A DNA stretch of 64,000 bases. Origin: Clavelina lepadiformis. Lineage: Eukaryota; Chordata; Ascidiacea; Aplousobranchia; Clavelinidae. Location of the stretch: positions 22,568,001 to 22,632,000 of the forward strand of contig NC_135242.1 in NCBI RefSeq assembly GCF_947623445.1. Reading direction: 5' to 3'. A program made the position numbers and the translations under genes. Below the pieces are notes generated by a model. That model was given only the letters and a program-made list of their open reading frames with translations. It was not told where the DNA came from and ran no database searches. Below are positions 1-11,005 of this stretch, piece after piece; within the stretch, counting starts at the first letter, position 1, and every line of letters starts with the position of its first letter.

Positions 1-40
1 CACCGTAATCGTAATAAGGATCAATTGTGTAGAAGGTAGC

Positions 41-80
41 GTACCCTTCTGCGTATGGTTACGCAAATGTCATATCTTAT
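41..80 (+). repeat. 40-bp exact shard of transporter copy 2 exon 7
   Basis: Bases 41-80 are identical to 12741-12780, which lie inside exon 7 of transporter copy 2. Similarity stops abruptly on both sides. The same exon in copy 1 (around 5820-5865) differs at many positions, so the source is copy 2 or a very close relative. It is too short to be a working exon and has no splice sites around it. Confidence 0.9.
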
Positions 81-570
81 GAAACAGTGCGATTGTTTTA
101 TTTAACTCTGTTCGCTGGTAGAAATGCGAGCTTATAAAACGTGAAAGCGATGGGAGTTAAAATGTTTGACAAGAAAAACGCAGCAATTCGTAACCGGTGC
201 GAACAATGTGAGACACATATAGCGAAAGCTGACACATTGAGATATAGATAAATAATAATTAATTAATCAGTGTTAAAGTTAAGAAGCGGGCATTTCCAAT
301 AAAGACTTCTTATAAGCATAAAAGCCGGAAAACAACCTGGAAACATAGGTTACTAAAAGAAATGTTTACATGAAGTTATTCAGAGCAAGTTTCCAAATAT
401 CAAACGACAGTTGAAGTGTTTATCAAAAAACAAATTCATAAACTTCAATCAATTACTAGAAAACACTTTTGCTAGAAATGATGTAATGGTATTAAAAAAT
501 ACCACCCTGGACGTTACAGGTCAAGTTTTGACATCAACAAAAGATTTGTGGTGTAAAAATTTGCAGGGAA

Positions 571-1175
571 CCTAATTTATAACAATCTCTGTTCCAAACT
601 GTGAATACAATTCCTGGATAATGACCAACAGAGCCCCATCACTAGTTCACTATGACTCAAAAATTCGGATTTTAAGGTTTCAAGTTGGAAACCTAAATGA
701 CCAAATGTGTGTCATAAACTTTTAAGAAGCTTTTGGTTTACCGAATTGTGACGTCATTGGGGGGAAGGCATGACCACGTCAACAAAATTCTTTTATGAAA
801 GAAATACTGCATTTATTATTTATTTGTTTCGTCAAATATTTAACGTTTCTTATGCGTATATACAGTAATAAGCAATGAAATGTCAGATAGTTGTCGTCAT
901 TGTATTCGTTTCAACTATCGTATACATACGTTATTTCCGCTTGAGTTAACCGGCATCCGACAGCTAACACGTTAAATGAGATCGCGGCTCCACAGTCCAC
1001 ACAGACTGCCAAGCATTGCCACTGCATGCAATGAATCATGTCGGTTTTGCCTTTGCTGCCGATAGTGTTGGGTTGCTGTAACAGTCTATAGCTGAAAAGG
1101 TAAAGTAAACAGATGCTGCTTGGTACGTATTACAATCATGTCGTATTAGGGAAAGTAGTTTAGCCAGATCGGCAG
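571..1175 (+). repeat. Dispersed/segmental repeat, copy A
   Basis: This block of about 605 bp aligns along its length to 14238-14860 with scattered substitutions and small indels. The largest difference is near 840-870, where copy B has extra bases. It starts at CCTAATTTATAAC and ends at GATCGGCAG in both places. I see no terminal inverted repeats or target duplication. It precedes transporter copy 1 as copy B precedes copy 3, so it is either a duplicated promoter region or an unrecognised mobile element. Confidence 0.85.
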
Positions 1176-1440
1176 CTAGGCTACGGGCTGCTGAATCAAA
1201 AAAGCTGTGTGCAATGATAAAGATTGACTAGGAAGTTATTAGTTTAACTATGCGGTTTACTAATGTCAATTTAATCTGTAACCGGATAAACTGGTCTTCG
1301 CGTAAATACGACCGAACGAACATAGATCGAAAAATGACAATGAAATTTTGCTGATCGTTTAAAGTTTAGACGTCATTGCATTGTTTGTTTTTGACCAGTG
1401 TTTTTTTAACCTGGAAGTTAATTTAAGAAAAGTTTCCGAA

Positions 1441-4400
1441 ATGGGTTTAGCGAACGTAGCTTGGTTAGTGCTGTTGTCTGCTGCATATGCCGGCGGTCTC
1501 TGGGCTGCGGCCATAAGATGTTACTCCACTTTGTACCAACCTCTGATGTTCGAATTCGACTTAAAGTACGGGGACATGTCCTGGTTAAACGGTTTTTTTC
1601 AAGGTGGTTACGGACTTGGAAGTAAGTTGCCGCAATGCCAACCCACGGACCGCATGCGACTCATCCAGTTGAGCAATTTGTGGGCTGCGGTTACGTGGTC
1701 TTCGTGGTTACATAAGCCAACTAATATAAACTGCTCGTTGTCGAAAATACCATAGTTGGTGAAAATTGACCGAAAACGTTTTCATCTTGAAATGCAATGA
1801 TTGAGCTGGCCTGCCACTCAAACGGCTTTCATTTAAAAAATGACGTAATTTTTGGTCAAATTAACTGTTTGTTTTTATAGCTGGTTTATACATATATCTT
1901 TTGATTGATAATTCACCATGTAACAAAAATTTAGTTGTGACGATTTTTTAATATTTTCTGAAACATATTACTGAGTAAAACATATTTCTGGCAATTTTTT
2001 GTCTCAAGTGTTGTATAAAAATGTTATTTCAAGCTTTTTAAACTTTCAGCACCCTGTTTTTTCTAACTCTGATTGTAAATTCGTTATAACATTGGTGCAG
2101 TCACTGCAGTGTGACGTCACAATGGCCCAACATTTTAACTTCATAATTGTAGCCTGTATCGTAACAATGATCATTCTTGGCATAGTCTCAGTGAGCCAGT
2201 ATACCAGGGTTGCCATATTGGCTATTTTATTGTTACTGGTATCTTATCAGGTTAATTACAGGTAGCGTGATTCTCGATAAATTGAGGGATGTCATCATCA
2301 CGTAAATGTAAGCTGTCTGCTGATTGTTTTTGCTATGTCTGTGGTCTATACATTAGTTTAAAGCAAGTGAAATACAGAATAAATGTAAAAGCAAAGTTTT
2401 CTTACGCTCATGAAATGTATTTTGGCATGAAAATTGGTGACCAAGATAAACACTGGACACCTTGTGTGATCTGCGGAACATGCCGATCAAATTTGAATGG
2501 CTCGCTTAGAGGAGACCGGCATTCGATGCCATTTGCTATTCCGAGAATCTGGAGAGAACCCCAAAATCATACAGATGACTGCTATTTCTGTATGGTTGAC
2601 ATTTCAAGGTTTAGAAGAACTAAAAACCGACGTGACATTGTATATCCTTCTATACCGTCTTTTACTGCACCTGTTCTGCATAGCACTGAGTTGCCACTGC
2701 CCAAACCACCGAGCAAAAAAGCTCCAGAAGATTTAGCAGGGTCTGAAGATATTGAAAAAGACTCCGATGATGAATTCAACATATCTCATACAGACATGAT
2801 TTCAGAACCACACTTCCCAAGCCAACAAGAATTAAATGATTTAGTTAGAGACATGGGGCTCACTAAGTCAAATGCCGAACTTCTGACTTCAAGGTTGAAA
2901 CAATGGAACTTATTATATTCGTCATGTCGATGTTCTTTGTCGAGAAAAAGGCATGAAAGATTTTCAAGGTATTTTTCTGTGACAGGCTCTCTTTGCTTTT
3001 GTAGTAATGTTGATAACCTTTTTGAAGAAATAGGAATAGCTCGATCATGACCCAAAGGAGTGGCGCCTATTTATAGACAGTTCTTCCCGAAGTTTGAAAT
3101 GTGTCCTCCTTAACAATGGAAACCAGTATCCATCTATACCCGTTGGCCATTCTGTCCAAATGAGAGAAGATTACAAAAATGTAAAGTTTCTTCTTGAAAG
3201 TATTAACCATGCTAGATACAACTCTGTGGAGATTTCAAAATGATTGGGTTCTTGAAAGGATTGCAAGGAGGTTATACAAAACATTCTTGTTTTCTTTGTT
3301 TATGGGACTCCCGAGCTGACACTGAACACTACTCTAGAAAAGATTGGCCAGAGAGAACGTTTTTCGTTCCTGGCACACAAAATGTGAAGCACGATCCTTT
3401 GGTTGATTCGGAAAAAATTTTAATGCCTCCTTTGCACATCAAGCTTGGCCTTATCAAGCAATTTGTCAAGGCCATGAATAAAGATGGAGATGGTTTTAGC
3501 ATATTTCTGCCCCTTTTCCTTTTTTGTCAGAAGCTAAGAAGAAGGCTGGAATTTTTACTGGGCCGCAGGTTCGACTTATGCTCCAGTAGTCCAGTGTAAA
3601 GAACTTGAAAATAAAATGACTACGAGAGAAGCAGAAGCATGGAATGCATTTCGAGAAGTAGTTAATTTTTTTCTCGGTAGTAAACGAAGCGATGACTATA
3701 AAGTTTTGGTGAACAATCTGATGGAGGAATACGAAAAATTGGGATGTCGTATGTCCTTGAAAATACATTACCTACACTCTCACCTTGATTTTTTTAGTCC
3801 AAATATGAGTGTGTAAGCGAAGAACATGGTGAAAGGTTTCACCAGGACATTTCTGATATGGAAAGAAGATACCAGGGAAGGTGGAGTCGCAACATGATGG
3901 GGGTTTATTTGTGGTCATAATACGAGAAGATTTCTCAGTTCATAGATGCAAATCACGCAAACAAAACCACTTCTGAAGTTTTTTGGAATGTTTGCAATAT
4001 GGATCCTTACATAATGCATTACTAGGCTATATTATGGACAATACTTCTATGTGTTAGCGTGTTTGTGAGTCTTATACAAAATAATGCTTGTTAATAATGA
4101 AAAATTTTGGGTAAAATCAGAAAAAGCGATATTTCTTGAAAATTTAGGACACTTCAGGGAAAATATTTCCATTTTTGTGATTAGTTCCGAGTAGCAAAAC
4201 ACAATACACAAACATTTTTATGCAACTAAAAATTTTGCAAAATTTTGTTACATGGTGAATAGGCTAATAAGCCGTAACTAACAGGATTTCCAGAAAAATG
4301 AAAACACAATAAAATATGCCTACTCAAACAAAATGTTACGTCTTTGTTCATCAAATACAGCCAAATAAATGAAATCTAAATCGTTTTTTACAGATCTACT

Positions 4401-6125
4401 TTTCCCGGTCATTTTCAAATACGTCACCTTCAAAGTTGGAGTGATGACGTCAGTCCTTGTGTCATCAACCGCCATATTAGTTTCTTCTTTCGCTGTAACG
4501 ATTTGGCAAATTTACGTTTGCTGTGGATTAGTGAACGGTAAGAAAAAATAAACAAGTTTTATTGAAGACTTTGTTTACAAAAGACTTGGCTTATTGCCAG
4601 GTCTATTTGCTACTGCGCTTGTTTTCTGAACAGGTTTTTGCATCGCTGGTTCCATTATTGGACTTTACGGAGAAGTCGCTCGTTGTTTTAACAAAAATCG
4701 CGAAATCGTTTACCAAGTTGTAGGCAGTGGAGCGTCCCTGGGCGGGTTTATCTTTTGTCCCCTTTTCCAACTTCTAATCAACGTCTATCACTGGAGAGGT
4801 GCATTATGGGTAAACCATCATCGCCATTAAAGCCACTTCTTGGCTTGAAAATTTGAAATAATAACTAAAAAGATTTCGTGGTTTTCACTGAGTTTCACTT
4901 CCTTCTGAGTTTAATGGAAATATTTCTACAGATTATTTCGGGAATTTATCTTCAACTAGCAGCCGGTGGAGCCATTCTAGGATTGACTTCAACTTCTACC
5001 GAGAAGAGTAATCCTCATCAATCTGCAGTCACTGAGGTGATTGAACAAGGTGAAATAGTTTTAAAACTCTTCTTACGTTGCAGTGAGAAAGATGAGTGGT
5101 TATTTTATCTTTAAGCTGCAGTCGACTTGTAACTGTCTTTCTCTGGGACCAATTGTTTTCTTCAATAGAATCTTCTCACAAAAGAGCTACCAAGAAAGTT
5201 CAAGATAACGGAAATTCACTTATTTCTCATATTTGCAACAAATTGGATTTGAAACTGTTTCTTCGAGTTGAACTTTATCTTTACGTCTTGGGCTGGTTTT
5301 CCTTTGCACTGAGTTTCTATTCCGCTCTTCTCTTTATGATTCCATACGGAAGCAGTGAGTTGATTTGATTTAAACTTTTCTTGCGTGGAAGTGGCATCCA
5401 GGCATATCTCTGAACTCTTTTAGGATTCATTGCATTTTCTTAACTATACTTTCTCGTAGAAATTGGCCTGACCGACATTCAGGCTTCTTCGCTCGCTTCA
5501 GCAGTCGGTTTCGGTGAACTAGGGTCAAGGATTTTCTACAGTGTCGTCATGAACAGATGCCCTCAATCTTATAAGTACATATTACTGGTAAGAGTGAAAA
5601 AAGCTATTATCCGGGGTCATTTGTTAGGTTGACCAAATTACTTTACCACATGTTTGTGTTCGTTTCAGTCAATTATTGTCGCAACGACCAGCATTCCATT
5701 CTTTGGCCTGGTGACTTTGAAGTCCTACCCCGTCCTCCTGACAATTTTTGTAGTCGTTGGCGTCATGGGCGGTGGCATGGATGGCGTTTATAACAACCTC
5801 CTGATTGACATCTTCGGTGTAGCCTTGTATCCATCGGCGTTAGGTTACGGAAATGTCATGTCCTACCCAATGGGAATGCTAGGAACGGTGTCTTTAGGTA
5901 GAAAAACTTGTGTGCTAAGTTTCAACAGCAAGACAACTTTTCAAAAGATTTAAGACAAAATGATAATTATTTAATCATTGTTTTTCAGGATATGCCATAG
6001 ACATCTACGGATCGGAAACAATCGCTTTTATTATTGGAGGTTGCTCTCTGATGCTCTCTAGCGGTTTTGTCTTATTATTGAATCAACGAATCAAAAAGCT
6101 AAAACTTGTGAACGGTACAGAATAA
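1441..6125 (+). CDS. MFS transporter, monocarboxylate-carrier-like, copy 1
   Basis: Eight exons: 1441-1621, 4394-4537, 4634-4809, 4932-5007, 5169-5354, 5460-5587, 5669-5897, 5989-6125 (418 residues). All junctions are GT-AG and in frame. The protein has about 12 hydrophobic helices in two halves separated by a short polar loop encoded by exon 5. This is typical of the major facilitator superfamily. Helix 5-6 (GGFIFCPLFQLL, then a W-R-G-A-L-W run) resembles SLC16 carriers. The usual acidic SLC16 helix-1 signature is not present. Substrate is unknown; small monocarboxylates or related organic anions at a membrane are an inference from family. Intron 1 is 2.77 kb because of the transposon at 1911-4260; the same intron in copy 2 is about 100 bp. 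The exon 4 donor (GTAATC) was chosen because it alone keeps frame. Closest relative is copy 2. Confidence 0.85.
1911..4260 (+). mobile_element. Decayed DNA transposon with terminal inverted repeats
   Basis: The left end at 1911 (ATTCACCATGTAACAAAA) is matched in inverted orientation by the right end finishing at 4260. The match continues with a few differences into an AT-rich subterminal region. The element is about 2.35 kb and sits wholly inside intron 1 of transporter copy 1. The flanking target duplication is unclear; TA is possible. It encloses a broken coding region (2289-about 3990) in the same orientation as the host gene. Confidence 0.8.
2289..3990 (+). pseudogene. Broken transposon-encoded protein with Cys/His motifs
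   Basis: Conceptual reading changes frame several times. Frame one runs 2289 to about 3035. A second continues from about 3045 to a stop at 3239-3241. A third runs about 3240-3495, and a fourth resumes around 3600-3816 and again after 3817. Visible motifs include paired cysteines near the N-terminus (CYVCG, CVICGTC), CYFC, HSCFLCLWDSR, PPLHIKLGLIK, HYLHSHLDFF and an EHGERFHQDI-like stretch. I recognise the motif set as a repetitive protein family seen in insects and cnidarians, but cannot name its superfamily. The enclosing inverted repeats argue it is the element's own transposase or an accessory protein. Frameshifts and stops mean it is not functional. Confidence 0.7.
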
Positions 6126-9100
6126 CGTTTGAGCCCTTATGACATCACCAACTACAGTTAGTTGGAGCTCGTTATAAAGAAACCTTCTCTGTCACCAGAA
6201 TATTGCCCATGAGCATATGAGTGAAGAAATGAAATGTCAAATACGAAATACTTTTCATTGAATTTGTTTTATGCAACAATTATTTCACCCTTTTAGCTTA
6301 TGTCAACAAATGCTAAGCTTTGCTCATAATCCTTCATGTTAAAATTGTCCACCTTTTACTGTCGGTGTGTTATAAAACTAGAAATATTCACATTAATTCC
6401 TAAAATTGCATGACTGAATTCGAAAATTAACAGTAAACTCTCATGTCCGAACTCCGTAAGAAACTAATATCATAAAATCGGTGCAAAAGCTTCCAAAATT
6501 AAAGACCTTATAGGCTACAGACCTTTTAGTGCGCAGACACAAAATTTCTTATAAAAGTGAGTGTAATGCAACCTAACAATAACCGTTTCAAAGTTTGCCG
6601 CTCTGTTCGTGTAATCTCGGTAGTCGGTTGTGTATTCACAATACTATATACTCAGTATTTGTTCCAATAAATATTGATGAGAGTGTTGATGATGTCGCTG
6701 GTGTGCTGTCACTGTGGCTACCAACAACAACCATTGACTGACGAAAATGGGTCAAAGTAGCAAAAAAGGAAGACAATCAAAATTTTTTACCAGCACTTTG
6801 CTCCAAATAAGGTTGCTGTATTAAATCAGCAACGTACAATATTCAACAGTACAGTCCTAGTAATTTTCAGTTACGTTACGCTACGTACGACTAATATAGC
6901 CTACCACTGCCAACCTTTCAAAGCTTCCCTCTAGTTACCAAACTTACCAATTTTAGAGTATCTATCAGAATCTCGTTTATTTAAACACAATACACTAGTG
7001 ATATACATTCGCTTTTAATCAATCTACAGTAACCTAATCAATAACCTGGTAAATTGGTCGCGGCACAATCGGTCTACGGCCGAATGAACATGGACCACAA
7101 AGTGACTAAACCTTTGCTGATTGTGAACAATATACATAGAAATACAAACTATACCAGGGCTTCCCAAACTTTTTCGCTCGCGACCCCTTTCAAATTTCTG
7201 AAGTTTTCCGGGATCCTTCACGTTTAAATTGATTAGCAGTGCGAAATATACATTAGTCATTAGTGACATTTATTGAGATGCAAAGACTGAATTCAAGCAA
7301 CCAGAACTCAAAGCCTACTTACTACTTTACACATATGTAGGCTACTGGAAACAAAAAAGCACACACATTTATTCAGTGTGATTGGTGCGACTGCTTTCTG
7401 CTACAAAGCAAGTCCAGCCGTGGCTCAATATCTGTTAATGCTGGTCTCAAGGCGGTTTCAATGTTGATTAGGCTGGAACGATATTTTGTTTTGATTGTAT
7501 TTTATACTTCGTGTAAAATTGGTATACGCTGTGCGACCCCTGAAGTTCGTTACGCGAACCCCAGTTTGGGAAGCCCTGAACTATACTATACAAAGAAAGG
7601 TGCTCTTGATGGGTCGCTAGGTGGTAGTAGAACAGTTGTATACTATATTTGCCATTTAGCTTACTACATTTAATTGCAGGCTAGACGAAAGCAGTTACCA
7701 TGGCAACTATACCAAGCAACATATCTTACAGTGCAAACTACAAATTATGTTTCAAAGAAGTACTGTAACTGGATTCGAAATACTGAAACAACACAGTTTG
7801 CGATTGTTACAGAACTGCAAGCGTGCAAATTTTTAAACAGTTGATATTCCACAAACACCTTGCAAAGTTAGTGGTTTGGGCCTGGCATGCAGTAGACTAG
7901 CTGACAGATACCGTTTCTTACATGAAGTTTCCTGCATCGTCTCCGCGGTTACAAACTGTTTTGTTAATTGAATTCAAACTGGCATCCATTGCTTGGTAGC
8001 AATTGGATCTCAACAACTACGCTGCAATTGCAAGATTCAGTAAATAAACAAAATACCCTACTTCAATTAACTTATTGCGACTTAGTGAGCCGTAACCAAA
8101 GCGCAAGCGCAAAATTCTCCAAGAGAATAAAAGAAACTAAATTGACATCATGCGGAAAAGAGAAGCTTCTCTTTTTTTGTTGTTTGTCCTTTACGAATCG
8201 TATCGTTTGCCTTTCGCCATTGATTTTTTTATAGGAAGCGAGATGTATGTCACTAACCTAGTTGTGGGCAGGTCAGGCAAGAACTTGTATTTTAAGCTAA
8301 AGGTCAAGTTGAAAGCTTAGGAGAGGTGCTAGTGCCAAACAGTCAATTACATTTATATGTAGGCTACGTAGGCCTCTGTTCGAGTTATAAAAAGAATTAT
8401 ATTTTATCATTGCCGAAAAGTTTTCCGAACCTCACATCTCATTACGTTATTGTTGTGACGATTGTTATCTTGTCTTTACATTCTCAAGACTTGTAACACA
8501 TGCTGATAATATTGACCTAACAGTTATGACGTAACCATCGTCGAGCAAACAGTGAGCGAGAAAGGCCAGAGATATTTGGTACCGTACATACAGCCTTCAC
8601 ATTTGTCGCAATCACGGCTAGCATTGTAGAATGAAGTTAAGCGCAAAACGCGGCATGCACATTGAAGTTTATACGAGCCACATACATCAGCTGCACGAAC
8701 CATATCCCGGCCCCCAGGCTGGAGGTTGCACACTTCCGGTTTAGTCATATAAATCTAACAACAATACATGGATGTTTCGTCACGGCTAGATGCATCGAAT
8801 TGATTCTACCGTATGCCGATTGTGACGTTGATTCGTATGTCAATAATTTGATTGTTGTTGAGTGTTGAAGCCTTAAAAAACATTGTTGGATAAGCTGAGG
8901 TTGCAACGGTACTGTCAAATGAACTGGGATATTTCCCAAGTTGACATGACAATAATACAAACGCTATGATTCTGGAGTGGTGGCCACTATTTTGTATTTC
9001 GAAAAAATCATTCGTTCGAAGCTGTTTTTCACAGTTTCTTGTTGGCCTAACTTAAATGTTATGACTTAGTAACCTAAATCTACCTTCTAATCTAACTTCA

Positions 9101-11005
9101 ATAAAACCTTAAATAACTAAAATCTGTTTTGTGCATACCCATTCTCCTAACCTAACCGCTGAACTTTTGACAAAAGGCTGCGTGACCTACATCTGGTGAA
9201 ATAACCACTCACTTTGGAGTCGGTAGTAAAAACCTCTTAGCGTCATGAGTGCTGGTTTGGAAATTGGCTAGACGTAGGCTGTAGAGTGTAGAGGGTTCAA
9301 TGTGTTAAAGCGGCAGGTTGAATAACCGCAATGGGATACGCCGTTTGCGTATGAATACTGTACTTACAATTTTGCGTTATACAGTCAATCATTAATTACA
9401 CTGGAAAAATTACCAAATAGACCAGAGCTTCCCAAAGTGAGTTACATAAAAAATTGTAGGGATTCCATAAAAAATGGTTAAAAATCGCAATTTAGTACAG
9501 AAATGTCGTGTAATAGCCTAGCCAAATTATTAAACAGCACTAATATCTCTCGGCGGAGGAAATATTTTGCTGTGGGCAACCGTCCCCACCCCTTGCCCCT
9601 CGTTGACTAGGTTGTTGTCACGTAAGTTTTGATAGTCGTGTCTACTGGCCAGACTGCAATATTTGTCGATATTCAGTTGCACCCGCACACAACCAGGCTA
9701 ACATCTCAGCCGCGCATATCGTATGTGCCGCCGTGGTTTTATTCTGTTTGGTTTTTTCTGACGCTACTTAACGGGAACTAGAGGAAACATGGAAAAAAGT
9801 AGCCTACAAAGAAATATATAGGGAGTAGGCTAAGTGGTATCCGTGCAAATTTGTTGAAACTGATAAGGAAATTGGTCAACCGCGCATTACAAAAGTACGA
9901 AATTTATTTCCGCCGTCCAGTATGCAAAGAATGCAGTCTGGCCTACCAGTTCTGTTTGAGTAAGCAAAAGTTACAGTAGGCCTACTGGTTGGTAGCCTAG
10001 CACTTAGCCATCACAGTTGGCACGGCAAAATGAACAAACAGATATAGTAGCCTACTGGTAAGGTAGTTAGTTGGAGACGAGTGCATACACGATTGAAATT
10101 AGTGCATAATCTTTATATACTGTGTTTGTGTCAATCACGCTTGGCTCTCTGTTAATATATAAACTTACATTTTTAAACTATAGTGTATAAATATGATGAA
10201 ACCATGGCTGAAATTAGGAAATGAAGAAATGAGTACTTCTATAGCTCCATATACTCCACACTCAGGTGTCAGAGCCCACGGAAGCATAACAGGGTAAGCG
10301 TGTGGTGCGTTGTCTCAAGTTCTCAACTGCTTCTCAAGCACGATAATACGGAACATACATAAGCTACAATAAATTAATGAATTAAGCTATAACAAACTTT
10401 GTTGAGTTGAATGCATGGACAATAATATTAGAATTCTGGCTGCTGAAGATTTCACGACCGATAGATTCGAGACTCGTTGAATTTAGCCTAAACAACTCAA
10501 GCTAAAACCACGTAACTATGATAAAGGCAAAACAAAAATCTTCGTCTACGAAGCTGGACATAACTCAAATCACTTGCGCGAGTTTAGTTTGTTTTATTGT
10601 TGCCAGTTGTGCGCTACGCTGAATTGAGTTAAGTTACGACAGGTTCAAGCGCACATTAAGTTGTGCAAAGACGTTTTCCTGTCCGAAGATGACGATTATG
10701 ATACCATACATACCATACCGTCTTTCCGTGTATTGTTTATAATATTACAGTTGTTAGAGAGCTATAAAACACACTAGCGTTTGTTGTTTCTCTCGAACAA
10801 ACAGATATTCTTATCTGCAATGTTTGTATGAGGTAGGAAGCATTAGCCGTCTGCCTATGTGCAGTAGTTCAGTTACGTTTGTAAATGCATTTCTCTTGTT
10901 AATGATATTGATATGAACACATTGCAGGAAATTCTGCAAAATGCATGACAGTGACGACCACCTCTTGGTGGTTTAACTTGAAAGTCAATAGAAATAGTTG
11001 CCGAG
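6126..11005. other. Intergenic region between transporter copies 1 and 2
   Basis: About 4.9 kb with no supported protein gene. It contains a hAT-type nonautonomous element (7155-7578), a possible lone hAT-like end at 9422 (CAGAGCTTCCC), and an AATAAA at 6666-6671 that could end copy 1. A short frame at 10193-10295 is followed by a good GTAAGC donor and might be a 5' exon of copy 2. The acceptor-like TTGCAG near 10921 would join it to the 5' untranslated region, but this is weak. Confidence 0.5.
7155..7578. mobile_element. Nonautonomous hAT-type element (424 bp)
   Basis: The left end reads CAGGGCTTCCCAAACT and the right end is its inverted complement. Similarity continues imperfectly into a GCGACCCC box on both sides. 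The element is flanked by an exact 8-bp direct duplication AACTATAC (7147-7154 and 7579-7586). The CAGGG start and 8-bp duplication are hAT hallmarks. No transposase is encoded. Confidence 0.93.

Larger units (their letters stand above)
1..1440. other. Upstream region of transporter copy 1
   Basis: No coding exon of a complete gene was found here. The stretch holds a 40-bp exact shard of transporter exon 7 (41-80), a diverged 0.6 kb repeat (571-1175) that recurs at 14238-14860, and about 265 bp of unique DNA before the copy 1 start codon. The promoter of copy 1 is presumably in this stretch, but I see no clear TATA box close to the start. Confidence 0.6.
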
